Part shown: positions 25,454-34,156 of the stretch, piece by piece
Position numbering within the stretch: position 1 is the stretch's first letter
Layout: each line of letters starts with the position of its first letter
Source: Streptomyces sp. Ag109_O5-10
Lineage (GTDB): Bacteria; Actinomycetota; Actinomycetes; Streptomycetales; Streptomycetaceae
Assembly: GCF_900105755.1 (NCBI RefSeq)
Contig: NZ_FNTQ01000001.1
Coordinates: 1,178,001 to 1,242,000 of the forward strand
Direction of reading: 5' to 3'
DNA: 64,000 nucleotides
Program-made: the position numbers and the translations under genes
The notes under the pieces: generated by a model
Databases searched by the model: none
Seen by the model: only the letters and a program-made list of their open reading frames with translations
What the model was told of the DNA's origin: nothing

Positions 25454-26595
25454 TGCCGGGACCGGTCCGGGAAGCCCTCGACGCGCTCCCGCTCGTCGAC
25501 CACCACTGCCACGGCGCGGTCACCGCCGACCTCACCGAGCCCGAGTTCGAGTCGCTGCTGACCGAGGGCGAGGCCTGGCCGGGCGTCTCGCCGTTCGACA
25601 CCCCGGCCGGCATCGCCGTGCGACGGCACTGCGCTCCCCTGCTCGGCCTGGACCGGCACGCGCCGGTGGCCGACTACCTGGCGCGCCGGGCCGAACTGGG
25701 CTGGCAGGAGGTCAACCGCCGGTTCCTGACGGCCGCGCACACGGAGGCGTTCTGCGTGGACACCGGGTACGCCCCGCACCCGGTCACCTCCCCCGCCGAA
25801 CTCGCGGCGGCGGCCGGCGCGCGTGCCTACGAGGTCGTGCGCCTGGAGCGCGTCGCCGAGGCGGTGGCCGCACAGGGCATCGCCGCGGCCGAGTACGCGG
25901 GCGCCTTCCGGGCCGCGGCCGAGGAGGCGGTACGGCGGCCGGGTGTGGTCGCGGTCAAGTCGGTGGCCGCCTACCGCACCGGCTTCGCCCTGGACCCGGC
26001 ACGGCCGACGTACGCGGAGGTGACCCGGGCGGCCGCGCTGTGGTTCGCCGCGGGCGGCAGGCTCACGGACCCGGTGCTGATGCGTCATCTGCTGTGGACC
26101 GCCGTCGGGCTCGGGCTGCCGCTCCAGCTCCACGCCGGTTTCGGGGACTCGGACCTGCGGCTGCACCGCGCGGATCCGGCCCTGCTCACCGACTGGCTGC
26201 GGCTGACCGCCGGCACCGTCCCGGTGCTCCTGCTGCACTGCTGGCCCTACCACCGCCAGGCCGCCTACCTCGCCGCGGTCTTCGAGCACGTGCACCTCGA
26301 CGTCGGGCTCGCCCTGCACCACGTGGGCCCGGCGCGGGCCGGGGCGGTGCTGGCGGAGGCGATGGAGATCACCCCGTTCCGCAAACTGCTGTACAGCTCG
26401 GACGCCTATGGTGTGGCCGAGTTCCACCACCTCGGCGCGCTGTCCTTCCGGCAGGGGCTGGCCGGAATGCTGCAGGCCCGGGTGGACGCGGACGAACTGA
26501 GCCCGACCGACGCGGTGCGGATCGCCGCCTGGACGGGACGCGACAACGCCCGTCGTCTGTACGGACTTCCCGCATCCGACCCCGGCCGCGACTGA
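25453..26595 (+). CDS. Amidohydrolase-family protein (FluG N-terminal type)
   Basis: 380 residues. Metal-binding motifs of the amidohydrolase superfamily are visible: DHHCHG near the start, LHAGFGDSD, LLHCWPYHRQAAYLA and YSSDAYG. ATG at 25453 overlaps the TGA of the GS-like gene (TGATG); a GTG 12 bases upstream is less likely. In fungal FluG and bacterial relatives an amidohydrolase of this type is fused to or paired with a GS domain. It would be expected to hydrolyse the gamma-glutamyl product or a related amide. That role is inferred from pairing. Confidence 0.8.
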   Translation: MPGPVREALDALPLVDHHCHGAVTADLTEPEFESLLTEGEAWPGVSPFDTPAGIAVRRHCAPLLGLDRHAPVADYLARRAELGWQEVNRRFLTAAHTEAFCVDTGYAPHPVTSPAELAAAAGARAYEVVRLERVAEAVAAQGIAAAEYAGAFRAAAEEAVRRPGVVAVKSVAAYRTGFALDPARPTYAEVTRAAALWFAAGGRLTDPVLMRHLLWTAVGLGLPLQLHAGFGDSDLRLHRADPALLTDWLRLTAGTVPVLLLHCWPYHRQAAYLAAVFEHVHLDVGLALHHVGPARAGAVLAEAMEITPFRKLLYSSDAYGVAEFHHLGALSFRQGLAGMLQARVDADELSPTDAVRIAAWTGRDNARRLYGLPASDPGRD

Positions 26596-26628
26596 CCGCG
26601 CGCCCTGTCCGGAAAGTATGATCAAGCA

Positions 26629-27165
26629 ATGTCTGACATGACCGAAACCACGCCCGGTTGGCTGTCCTCCGACGAGCTGGAGATGGCACGCGCCCGCATG
26701 CCGATCCTGTACGTGGAGGCCGTGCCCGTGCGCGTCGACGACAGCGGCGAAGTCACCAGCATCGGCCTGCTGCTCCGCATCGGCCCGGACGGAACGGTCA
26801 GCCGGGCCCTCGTCTCCGGCCGTGTCCTGCACCACGAGCGGGTCCGTGACGCCCTGCTGCGCCATCTGGAGAAGGACCTCGGCCCGGTGGCGCTGCCCCG
26901 GGTGCCAGCCTCCCTGCAGCCGTTCACGGTGGCCGAGTACTTCCCGACGCTGGGCGTCACGCCGTATCACGACCCCCGTCAGCACGCGGTGTCGCTGGCC
27001 TACATCGTGCCGGTCACCGGTGACTGCCGGCCCCGGCAGGACGCGCTGGACCTGGTGTGGTTCAGTCCGCAGGAGGCCATGCTGGAGGCCGTGCAGAGCG
27101 AGATGCCGGGCGGTCACGGGGTGTTGCTGAAGCAGGCGCTGGCCCACGTGGGGTTCGTGAGCTAG
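26629..27165 (+). CDS. DUF4916 / Nudix-fold protein
   Basis: 178 residues starting MSDMTETTPGWLSSDELEMA. The segment ILYVEAVPVRVDDSGEV, LLLRIGPDG and the C-terminal LVWFSPQEAM give a Nudix-like beta-alpha fold, but no proper GX5EX7REUXEE box is present, as usual in DUF4916. It is therefore probably not a standard Nudix hydrolase. It follows the GS/amidohydrolase pair by 33 bases on the same strand. Confidence 0.75.
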   Translation: MSDMTETTPGWLSSDELEMARARMPILYVEAVPVRVDDSGEVTSIGLLLRIGPDGTVSRALVSGRVLHHERVRDALLRHLEKDLGPVALPRVPASLQPFTVAEYFPTLGVTPYHDPRQHAVSLAYIVPVTGDCRPRQDALDLVWFSPQEAMLEAVQSEMPGGHGVLLKQALAHVGFVS

Positions 27166-27207
27166 GGAGCTCTCCGGGGTGTCCGGCCGGGGTGCCGCCG
27201 ACGGCGT

Positions 27208-27426
27208 TCAGCCGAGCTGTCCGGCGGCCCAGCGGGTCCAGTCCCGCCCCATCTCGGCCCGGCGCAGGCCGTGTTCCGGGGCGATCCGGCCGTTGGTGGT
27301 CAACGCCTCCTCGTCCCGCTCCAGTTCGGCTCTGAGCTCCGCGAGCCGCTCGTGGCAGGTCCCGGCCGGCCGCTCCCGCTCGGCGAGGACCGCGCGGGCC
27401 TGGTCGTCCGACGCCGGCCGCCCGCT
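27208..27426 (-). pseudogene. C-terminal fragment, possibly of a PadR-like regulator
   Basis: A 72-codon stretch without its own start reads ARAVLAERERPAGTCHERLA then ELRAELERDEEALTTNGRIA, ending GRDWTRWAAGQLG and TGA. The amphipathic helical pattern and the AEMGRDWTRW ending look protein-like, similar to the C-terminal coiled helices of PadR-type regulators. Upstream it runs into the TIGR01777 gene in a different frame, so the N-terminal part is gone. Identity is tentative. Confidence 0.4.
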
Positions 27427-28333
27427 AGCCCTGGTCCAGCGCGGCGCGCAGCGCCTCGTCGATGCCGGGCTGCCGGAAGGTGAACCCCGCCTTCAGCAGT
27501 CTGTCCGGGACCGCCCGGCAGCTGCCCGTGATGCCTTCCGCGAACTCGCCGAGGACGATCCGCAGCGCGAAGGCGGGGACGGCGGCGAGGGTGGGCCGGT
27601 GCAGGATCCGGCCGGTCGCACGGGTGATCTCGCGGTTGGTGAGCGGCTCGGGGGCCGTGAAGTTGACGGGACCTGCGACGTCCTCGTGGTCGATCGCGTG
27701 GCGCAGGGCGGCGATGTGGTCGGGCAGCGAGATGAACGGCCAGTACTGGTCGCCGGAGCCGAGCCGGCCGCCGAGGCCGTACCGGAAGAGCGGGAACAGC
27801 CTGCCCCAGGCGCCGCCGCCGGCGGAGACCACGAGGCCGGTACGCGGGTGCACGACCCGGACGCCGGCTCGCTCGGCCGGCGCGGCGGCGGCCTCCCAGC
27901 CGACGCAGACGAAGGCCAGGAAGTCGCCGCCGGCCGGATCGGACTCCGTGACGACACGGTCGCCGGTGTCGCCGTAGTAGCCGGTGGCCGAGGCCGAGAT
28001 CAGCACCCGGGGCCGCACGGCGGCCTCGGCACACGCCTCGGCGACGGTCCGCGTCCCCTGCAGGCGGCTGAGCCTGATCTCCTGCTTGTACGCCGCGCTC
28101 CAGCGCCGGTCGCCGACCCCGGCTCCGGCGAGGTGGACCACGGCGTCGACTCCGTCCAGGACGGCCGGGTCCAGCCGGGCGCCGGGCTCCCAGGTCACGG
28201 ACTCGCTGCCGTCCGCCGTCCGGGCCGCGGTCCGGCCACGGGTCAGACGCAGCACACGGTGACCGTCGGCGAGGAGGGAACGGGTGAGGGCGGAACCGAT
28301 GAGTCCGGTGGATCCGGTGATGGCGACGCGCAT
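27425..28333 (-). CDS. TIGR01777 family NAD-dependent epimerase/dehydratase-like protein
   Basis: 302 residues of the extended-SDR fold: VAITGSTGLIGSAL cofactor loop, VVHLAGAGVGDRRW, ISASATGYYGDTGD (Ser and Tyr of the active site), GGAWGRLFPLFRYGLGGRLGSG, and the C-terminal DUF1731 region (RIVLGEFAEGITGSCRAVPDRL-type). Members resemble cell-division inhibitor-like YfcH; the reaction is unknown. ATG at 28333. A GTTTGA-N4-TCAAAC palindrome lies 20 bases upstream. Confidence 0.9.
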   Translation of the reverse strand: MRVAITGSTGLIGSALTRSLLADGHRVLRLTRGRTAARTADGSESVTWEPGARLDPAVLDGVDAVVHLAGAGVGDRRWSAAYKQEIRLSRLQGTRTVAEACAEAAVRPRVLISASATGYYGDTGDRVVTESDPAGGDFLAFVCVGWEAAAAPAERAGVRVVHPRTGLVVSAGGGAWGRLFPLFRYGLGGRLGSGDQYWPFISLPDHIAALRHAIDHEDVAGPVNFTAPEPLTNREITRATGRILHRPTLAAVPAFALRIVLGEFAEGITGSCRAVPDRLLKAGFTFRQPGIDEALRAALDQG

Positions 28334-28352
28334 GACGTTCTCCGAGGCTATT

Positions 28353-28368
28353 GTTTGAAAGCTCAAAC
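28353..28368 (-). promoter_or_regulatory. MarR-type palindromic operator
   Basis: GTTTGAAAGCTCAAAC: arms GTTTGA and TCAAAC are exact inverses around AAGC. AT-rich TTTGA-N-TCAAA palindromes are common MarR-family operators. Its place just upstream of the TIGR01777 start suggests repression; no marR gene is in the window. Confidence 0.55.
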
Positions 28369-28469
28369 CATCGGCCGTCAGAGTACTCCGGCCGGATGTC
28401 CGTACGGCATAAGCAAGCACCGCGAACGACTCCTCCCGCGCACCAGCGCCGACGGGCGACGGACGCGCG

Positions 28470-28508
28470 AAAAAGGGCCCTCGCAGGCTCTCGCCTGCGA
28501 AGACCCTT
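28470..28508 (-). terminator. Intrinsic terminator after the second tRNA-Pro
   Basis: On the minus strand AAGGGTCTTCGCAGG pairs with CCTGCGAGGGCCC (one small mismatch) around CGAGAG and is followed by TTTTT. It lies seven bases beyond the tRNA 3' end. Confidence 0.85.
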
Positions 28509-28515
28509 CGCACCG

Positions 28516-28589
<74 letters not shown>

Positions 28590-28732
28590 GTGCCCGCCTG
28601 ACCTGGGGTTTCCCCGGTCGAAACGTGCAGGGAAACAATACCGCACTCGGGTCGGTGGTCGCGCACGCGTTTCCGCCGGGCCGGATCGGCCGGGCCCGGC
28701 CCCGCCTGTGTCCGGGCAGCGGCCCGCGGGGA

Positions 28733-29095
28733 TCAGTCTGCCGCGCCGGGCAGCCCCAGCTCCGGGTAGGAGTCCAGGAGCCGGGGCGGGGCCGCCTGCC
28801 GCCAGGAGTCGGCGAGGATGTCGCGCAGCTCGCCCTCGTCCTCCAGCGCGGCGAGCCGCACCCGGACCCAGGCGAACTGCGCCTCGTGATCGGCGATCCA
28901 GAACTTGCCGGGCTCGGCGAGCACCAGTTCGTCACGCTCATCCTTGGGACAGCGCACGGCGATGGAGGTCTCGTCCTCGGGGAGCGTGGCGAACATCTTC
29001 CCTGCGACCCGGAACGTGGGCATGCTCCAGGCGATCTTCTCGCCGGTGTCCGGCAGGGACAGGGCGACTCGGCGTACGTCTTCGGCGTCCGGCAT
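28733..29095 (-). CDS. MmcQ/YjbR family protein
   Basis: 120 residues; MPDAEDVRRVALSLPDTGEK and the pattern W-S-M-P-T-F-R-V-A-G-K-M-F followed by VRCPKDERDEL and WVRVRL are typical of the YjbR double-wing DNA-binding-like fold. The function is unknown. ATG at 29095 is preferred to an upstream start at 29125, since residues before it are not conserved-looking. It is downstream of the GNAT/XRE pair on the same strand. Confidence 0.85.
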   Translation of the reverse strand: MPDAEDVRRVALSLPDTGEKIAWSMPTFRVAGKMFATLPEDETSIAVRCPKDERDELVLAEPGKFWIADHEAQFAWVRVRLAALEDEGELRDILADSWRQAAPPRLLDSYPELGLPGAAD

Positions 29096-29125
29096 GCCCC
29101 GAACCGTAGCGGCCGGCACTGACAC

Positions 29126-29662
29126 TCACCCGCCCGGAGTGCCCACCCGCTTGTAGTAGAGGGTCGTCGCGCGCAGTACGCCGGCGGGGTCGAGAGCGTA
29201 GTCGGGGATGACGCCCGCGCGGGTCCAGCCGGCCGAGCGGTAGAGGCGCTCCGCGGGGCTGTCCGTCTCGGTGTCCAGATGGAGCAGGGTGATCCCGGCG
29301 GCGGCCGCGGCCTCCTCGGCGACGGTCAGCAGGCCGCGTCCGATGCCCTGGCCCCGGGCGTCGCGGTGGACCATCAGCTTCACCAGCTCGGCGCGGTGCG
29401 GGCCGTTGGGTTTGCCGGGGTGGGCGAAGGCGAGGCCGACCGTGCCGACGGTCCGGCCGGCGTCGTCCAGCGCGGCCCAGACGGCGAGCTGCCCGGCGGC
29501 CACGGCGGCCGCCCGCTCCCGCCACCAGGCGACGGCCCGCTCCCGTCCGAGGGGAGCGAGGAAACCGACGGACGCCCCGCCGTTCACCGTGTCGGCCAGC
29601 AGCTCGGCCAGCTCCCCCGCCCGCTGCGGCAGTTGGTCGGCGTCCAGGCGCAGTGTCCTCAC
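29126..29662 (-). CDS. GNAT-family N-acetyltransferase
   Basis: 178 residues. The acetyl-CoA loop is VHRDARGQGIGRGLL (Q/RxxGxG/A pattern) after KLMVHRDA, with the following ITLLHLDTETDSPAERLYRSAGW typical of GNAT motif B. The substrate cannot be told. GTG at 29662 overlaps the stop of the XRE-cupin regulator gene (GTGA), so the two are translationally coupled. Confidence 0.9.
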   Translation of the reverse strand: MRTLRLDADQLPQRAGELAELLADTVNGGASVGFLAPLGRERAVAWWRERAAAVAAGQLAVWAALDDAGRTVGTVGLAFAHPGKPNGPHRAELVKLMVHRDARGQGIGRGLLTVAEEAAAAAGITLLHLDTETDSPAERLYRSAGWTRAGVIPDYALDPAGVLRATTLYYKRVGTPGG

Positions 29663-30255
29663 GGCCGCACCACCGCCAGCACGTACCGCGTCGGTGCCGG
29701 GCCCGGGCACCGGAAGCGGGTCGGCCCCCACACCCGCAGCCGCAGGCAGTCCCCGGCGTCCAGCAGGTGCTCGGTTCCCTCGGCCGTCACGGCCAGCCTC
29801 CCGTCGAGCACCCAGATGTGCTGCTCCAGGCCGGGCACCGGCGGGCGGTCGTAGGCGAGGTCCGCGCCCGCCGCGAGCCGGCCCTCGACGAGTTCGCCGC
29901 GCAGCCCGCCGTGCGGCGGCGACACCGACCGGCGCACGAAGCCGGAGGCGCGGTCCTCCCACACCTGCTGCTCGGCGGCGCGCAGCACCGGCGCGGGTGC
30001 CGCCTCGACCTCGCTGAGCAGCTGGGACATGGTCCGGCCGTAGACGTTGCAGAGGCGGTTGAGGAGGGCTGCCGTGGGGCTCGTCTCGGCCCGTTCGGCA
30101 CGGGACAGGGTGGACTTGCTGATTCCGCTGCGCTCTGCCAACTCACCCAGGGACCAGCCGTGTTCGGCCCGCAGCTGGGCGAGGCGACCGCCGAGGCGGG
30201 CGTCGACGGGGTCGGGGTCGACGGGGTCCGGGGAGACCGTCTCAGTCCGTTTCAC
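29659..30255 (-). CDS. XRE-family regulator with C-terminal cupin
   Basis: 198 residues. Helix-turn-helix at about 22-75 (RLAQLRAEHGWSLGELAERS, GISKSTLSRAE) and a small cupin at about 110-195 (HIWVLDGRLAVTAEGTEHLL). Such proteins sense a small ligand in the cupin. It is coupled to a GNAT gene, likely the regulated activity. A palindrome, TTTCACATC...GATGTGAAA (30250-30282), overlaps its ATG, so autorepression is probable. Two other XRE-cupin genes are in this window (44661, 52109). Confidence 0.9.
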   Translation of the reverse strand: MKRTETVSPDPVDPDPVDARLGGRLAQLRAEHGWSLGELAERSGISKSTLSRAERAETSPTAALLNRLCNVYGRTMSQLLSEVEAAPAPVLRAAEQQVWEDRASGFVRRSVSPPHGGLRGELVEGRLAAGADLAYDRPPVPGLEQHIWVLDGRLAVTAEGTEHLLDAGDCLRLRVWGPTRFRCPGPAPTRYVLAVVRP

Positions 30256-30282
30256 ATCCGGGACGATATCCCTGATGTGAAA
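30250..30282. promoter_or_regulatory. Operator over the XRE start codon
   Basis: TTTCACATC (30250-30258) and GATGTGAAA (30274-30282) are exact inverses separated by 15 bases. The first arm covers the ATG of the XRE gene (30255-30253). Spacing centre to centre is about 24 bases. Confidence 0.65.
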
Positions 30283-30301
30283 CGGCGGTGTTAAGGAAGG
30301 C

Positions 30302-31204
30302 TCACAGCCGTGCCGCCTCGCCCAGGGCGTCGAGCACCGGGCGGATCAGCGGGTGGGCCTCGGCTCCGCGCCGCACGGCCGCGAAGACGCGGCGGGTCGG
30401 GGCGACACCGTCGACGGGGCGTACGACCACGCCGGTCAGGTCCATGCCGCGCAGCGCGGAACGCGGGACGAGGGCCACGCCCGCGTCGGCCGCGGCCAGC
30501 GCCACCACGGCCCGGAAGTCGTCGGAGGAGTGCTCGAAGCGGGGCTGGAAGCCGGCGCTCTCGCAGGCCAGGACGGCGACGTCGTGGCAGGGGTTGCCGG
30601 GGTACGGCCCGATCCAGGCGTCCTTGGCCAGCTCGGCGAGGGGAACCTCGGAGGTACCGGCCAGCCGGTGGTGGAGCGGGACGACGGCGTCGAACGGCTC
30701 GGCGTACAGCGACACGTGGGTGAGCCGGGGGTCGTCGGCGGGCGGGGCCCCGCGGTACTCGACGGCGACCGCGACGTCGACCTGCCGGTCCAGGACCATC
30801 GGGAGGCTGGCGTCGCCCTCGGCGTCCTGGACGCGGATGCGGATGCCGGGGGCGGTGCCGGCGAGGCGGGCCACGGCCGGGGCGACCACCTGGGCGATGC
30901 CGGTGGCGAAGGCGGCGACGGTGACCGTGCCGGCCTCGCCGGAGCCGTACGCGGCCAGCTCGGCCTCGGCCCGCTCCAGCTGGGCGAGGACCGCGTTGGT
31001 GTGGGCGAGCAGGATCTCGCCGGCCGCGGTGAGCCGTACGCCCTTGGCGCCGCGCTCGACCAGGCGGTGGCCGGTCTCCTGTTCGAGGGCCGTCAGCTGC
31101 TGGGAAACGGCCGAGGGGGTCAGATAGAGCGCGGCGGCAGCCGCCGTCACCGTGCGGTGGTCGGCCACCGCACGGAGGATGTGGAGCCGCCGCGCCTCGA
31201 TCAT
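30302..31204 (-). CDS. LysR-family transcriptional regulator
   Basis: 300 residues. Helix-turn-helix IEARRLHILRAVADHRTV and LTPSAVSQQLTALE at residues 2-60, then the effector domain (VTVAAFATGIAQVVAPAVARL). It is followed on the same strand by the XRE gene in 46 bases, and preceded by a repeat array and kbl. No divergent partner gene is present; targets unknown. Confidence 0.92.
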   Translation of the reverse strand: MIEARRLHILRAVADHRTVTAAAAALYLTPSAVSQQLTALEQETGHRLVERGAKGVRLTAAGEILLAHTNAVLAQLERAEAELAAYGSGEAGTVTVAAFATGIAQVVAPAVARLAGTAPGIRIRVQDAEGDASLPMVLDRQVDVAVAVEYRGAPPADDPRLTHVSLYAEPFDAVVPLHHRLAGTSEVPLAELAKDAWIGPYPGNPCHDVAVLACESAGFQPRFEHSSDDFRAVVALAAADAGVALVPRSALRGMDLTGVVVRPVDGVAPTRRVFAAVRRGAEAHPLIRPVLDALGEAARL

Positions 31205-31239
31205 GAGGTTGATTATCGCAATATGTCTGAGCTGCTCGG

Positions 31240-31335
31240 GCCGCCGGTACCGATCGGCCCACCTGTGCCGATCACCTCATCGGTACCGATCAGCCCATCA
31301 GTACCGATCGGCCCCACCAGTGCGGATCAGCCCGC
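31240..31335. repeat. Degenerate 16-20-bp repeats containing CCGATC
   Basis: Five units resembling CGGTACCGATCGGCCCA (starting near 31240, 31261, 31277, 31297, 31316) succeed each other, varying at a few bases. The final unit (GTGCGGATCAGCCCGCC) includes the kbl stop codon (TCA at 31327-31329) and its last two codons. The array separates kbl from the lysR gene. Confidence 0.8.
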
Positions 31336-32520
31336 CAGCTCCGCACGGGCCGCCACGAAGGCGTCCACCGCACGGTCGACGTCCTGCGTCGAGTGGGCCG
31401 CGGACAACTGGACCCGGATCCGGGCCTGGCCCTGCGGGACCACCGGGTAGGAGAAGCCGATCACGTACACGCCCCGTTCGAGGAGCAGCTCGGCCATCCG
31501 GCCCGCCTCTGCCGCGTCACCGATCATCACGGGGGCGATGGCGTGGTCGCCGGGGAGGACGTCGAAGCCCTCCTCGGTCATCCGGCGGCGGAACAGGGCG
31601 GTGTTCTCGGCGAGCCGGACCCGCAGGTCGTCCGCGGCCTCCAGCAGGTCGAGGACCTTCAGGGAGGCCGCCGCGATCACCGGGGCGAGCGTGTTGGAGA
31701 AGAGGTAGGGGCGGGAGCGCTGCCGGAGCAGGGCGACGATCTCGGCGCGGGCCGCGACGTAGCCGCCGGAGGCGCCGCCGAGGGCCTTGCCGAGGGTGCC
31801 GGTGATGATGTCGACGCGGTCCATCACGCCGTGCAGCTCGGGGGTGCCGCGGCCGGACGGGCCGACGAAGCCGACGGCGTGCGAGTCGTCGACCATGACC
31901 ATCGCGTCGTAGCGGTCGGCGAGGTCGCAGATCTCGCGCAGCGGGGCCACGTAGCCGTCCATGGAGAACACGCCGTCGGTGACGACGAGCCGGCGCCGGG
32001 CGCCCTGCGCCTCCTTCAGCTGCCGTTCCAGGTCGGCCAGGTCACGGTTGGCGTAGCGCAGCCGGCGGGCCTTGGAGAGGCGGATGCCGTCGATGATCGA
32101 GGCGTGGTTGAGGGCGTCGGAGATCACCGCGTCCTCCTCGCCGAGGAGGGTCTCGAAGACACCGCCGTTGGCGTCGAAGCAGGAGGAGTAGAGGATCGTG
32201 TCCTCCTGGCCGAGGAACGCCGACAGGCGGGCCTCCAGCTCCTTGTGGACCTCCTGCGTGCCGCAGATGAAGCGGACCGAGGCCATGCCGTAGCCCCAGC
32301 GGTCCAGGGCCTGGTGGGCGGCGGCGATCACGTCGGGGTGGTCGGCGAGGCCGAGGTAGTTGTTGGCACAGAAGTTGAGGACCTCGCCGGGGCGGCCGCC
32401 CGCGGTGACGGACACGGTCGCGGACTGCGGGGTGCCGATCACGCGCTCGGGCTTGTGCAGGCCGGCGGCGCGGATCTCGTCGAGGGTGGCGCGCAGGTCG
32501 TCGCGCACGGAGTCGAACAT
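31327..32520 (-). CDS. kbl: Glycine C-acetyltransferase (2-amino-3-ketobutyrate CoA ligase)
   Basis: 397 residues, a PLP-dependent alpha-oxoamine synthase. Motifs: [49 protein letters not shown] and the PLP-Lys in [11 protein letters not shown]. It splits 2-amino-3-oxobutanoate with CoA to glycine and acetyl-CoA. It lies 44 bases downstream of tdh, which makes that substrate from threonine, so the two form the threonine-to-glycine operon. Its stop lies in the repeat array at 31240-31335. Confidence 0.96.
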   Translation of the reverse strand: MFDSVRDDLRATLDEIRAAGLHKPERVIGTPQSATVSVTAGGRPGEVLNFCANNYLGLADHPDVIAAAHQALDRWGYGMASVRFICGTQEVHKELEARLSAFLGQEDTILYSSCFDANGGVFETLLGEEDAVISDALNHASIIDGIRLSKARRLRYANRDLADLERQLKEAQGARRRLVVTDGVFSMDGYVAPLREICDLADRYDAMVMVDDSHAVGFVGPSGRGTPELHGVMDRVDIITGTLGKALGGASGGYVAARAEIVALLRQRSRPYLFSNTLAPVIAAASLKVLDLLEAADDLRVRLAENTALFRRRMTEEGFDVLPGDHAIAPVMIGDAAEAGRMAELLLERGVYVIGFSYPVVPQGQARIRVQLSAAHSTQDVDRAVDAFVAARAELAG

Positions 32521-32564
32521 TCCAGAAGCTCCCAGGGGTTTGACGCGCGGATGTGTGCGACGGA

Positions 32565-33593
32565 CTACGCGGTCCAGTCGAGGATGACCTTGCCGCCGCG
32601 GCCGCTCGCCGCGTCGGCGAAGGCCGCCTCGAAGTCGCGGTAGCCGTAGCGGCCGGTGATGACGGGGGCGAGGTCGAGTCCGCCTTCCAGGAGGACCGAC
32701 ATCGCGTACCAGGTCTCGAACATCTCACGGCCGTAGATGCCCTTGATGGTGATCATCGAGGTGACGATCCGGGCCCAGTCCACGGGGAACTCCTCGGCGG
32801 GCAGGCCGAGCACGGCGATACGGCCGCCGTGCGTCATGTTGGCGATCATGTCGCGCATGGCCTCGGGCCTGCCGGACATCTCCAGGCCGACGTCGAAGCC
32901 CTCACGCAGCCCCAGCTCCCGCTGCCCGTCGGCGATCCCGGCCCGTGACACGTTCAGGGCGAGGCTCACGCCGATCTTGCGGGCGAGGTCGAGGCGCTCC
33001 TCGCTGACGTCGGTGATCACGACGTGGCGGGCGCCCGCGTGGCGGGCCACGGCGGCGGCCATGAGGCCGATCGGCCCCGCGCCGGTGATGAGGACGTCCT
33101 CGCCGACCAGCGGGAAGGAGAGGGCGGTGTGCACGGCGTTGCCGAACGGGTCGAAGATCGCGGCCACGTCGAGGTCGACGGGGACGCGGTGCACCCAGAC
33201 GTTGCCCGCGGGCAGCGCGACGTACTCGGCGAACGCCCCGTCCCGGCCGACACCGAGGCCGACCGTGGCCCGGCACAGGTGGCGCCGGCCGGCCTGGCAG
33301 TTGCGGCACTTGCCGCACACGAGGTGCCCCTCGCCGCTGACGCGGTCGCCCGCCTTGATGTCGGTGACGTCCCGGCCGGTCGCCACGACCTCGCCGACGA
33401 ACTCGTGGCCGACCACGAGCGGGGTGGTGATCGCCTGCCGGGCCCAGCCGTCCCAGGCCCGGATGTGCAGGTCGGTGCCGCAGATGCCGGTCCGCAGGAC
33501 CTTGATCAGTACGTCACCGGGCCCGACCGTGGGCTCCGGGACGTCCGTGAGCCACAGCCCTGGCTCCGCCTTCTCCTTGACCAGCGCCTTCAA
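32565..33593 (-). CDS. tdh: L-threonine 3-dehydrogenase
   Basis: 342 residues of the zinc-dependent medium-chain dehydrogenase family: [13 protein letters not shown] (catalytic zinc Cys in GICGTD), GHEFVGEV, structural zinc Cys cluster [15 protein letters not shown], and [13 protein letters not shown] for [12 protein letters not shown] with YDWAWD-like region is specific for Tdh. It oxidises threonine to 2-amino-3-oxobutanoate for Kbl. The upstream leader contains an 11-bp perfect hairpin at 33618-33654. Confidence 0.96.
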   Translation of the reverse strand: MKALVKEKAEPGLWLTDVPEPTVGPGDVLIKVLRTGICGTDLHIRAWDGWARQAITTPLVVGHEFVGEVVATGRDVTDIKAGDRVSGEGHLVCGKCRNCQAGRRHLCRATVGLGVGRDGAFAEYVALPAGNVWVHRVPVDLDVAAIFDPFGNAVHTALSFPLVGEDVLITGAGPIGLMAAAVARHAGARHVVITDVSEERLDLARKIGVSLALNVSRAGIADGQRELGLREGFDVGLEMSGRPEAMRDMIANMTHGGRIAVLGLPAEEFPVDWARIVTSMITIKGIYGREMFETWYAMSVLLEGGLDLAPVITGRYGYRDFEAAFADAASGRGGKVILDWTA

Positions 33594-33617
33594 CGCTACG
33601 GCTCCTGTGCGTGAGGT

Positions 33618-33654
33618 CCCGGCCGCGGGGACGCCGAAGCGCTCCGCGGCCGGG
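33618..33654 (-). promoter_or_regulatory. Hairpin in the tdh leader
   Basis: CCCGGCCGCGG and its exact inverse flank a 15-base loop. It lies 25 bases upstream of the tdh ATG, so if transcribed it could affect translation or act as an attenuator; no regulator or leader peptide was recognised. Confidence 0.45.
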
Positions 33655-33769
33655 GAGGGGGTGGAATCTCACAGCAATCTGCCGCACCCTGGCGCATCGG
33701 TCCATCGAGGATTTCTTAAGCGCCGCCACAGCTCGGCTTCACGCCCGCGGAACACCCGGCAGGGGACGG

Positions 33770-34141
33770 CTAGTCGAGGCGGGAGACCTGGTAGTGGGCG
33801 ATGTGCCAGTCCTCGCCCGTCCGGGTGACGAGGACCGAGAGCTTCACGTCCAGCGGGGGCCGGTCCGTGAAGGAGAACTCGACGCCCAGGTAGCCGAGGA
33901 CGACGCCGTCGGCGGGCCGCCGGGTCTCCAGGACGCGGTACGCCGCCTTCATCCCGAGGGGCTGGGAGTCGTAGTACGCGGCGACGCCCTGCCGTCCGAC
34001 GCTGTAGGGGTGCAGTCCCTGGAAGACGGCGTCCTCGGTGAACTGGGCCGCGACGCGCTCGGGTTGGTGTGCGTCGACGGCCGCCTTCCACCGGTCGAGC
34101 ACCGCGCTCAGGACCGCCGTGTCCTCCGTCGTGCTGGTCAT
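33770..34141 (-). CDS. SnoaL-like / SgcJ-EcaC family small protein
   Basis: 123 residues with the NTF2-like cone fold: VLDRWKAAVDAHQPERVAAQFTEDAVFQGL and YLGVEFSF...WHIAHYQVSRL. Family members are small enzymes or ligand-binding proteins of varied function; a GLHPYSVGRQGVAAYY-type strand follows. ATG at 34141 has a GAAGGAGCG ribosome site. The upstream spacer is an 11-bp tandem repeat. Confidence 0.8.
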   Translation of the reverse strand: MTSTTEDTAVLSAVLDRWKAAVDAHQPERVAAQFTEDAVFQGLHPYSVGRQGVAAYYDSQPLGMKAAYRVLETRRPADGVVLGYLGVEFSFTDRPPLDVKLSVLVTRTGEDWHIAHYQVSRLD

Positions 34142-34156
34142 GTCCGCTCCTTCTTC

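Noticed and set aside
33669..34091. Alternative minus-strand frame over the SnoaL-like gene
   Set aside because: Arg/Pro-rich out-of-frame shadow; the frame 33770-34141 has NTF2-like features and a good ribosome site.
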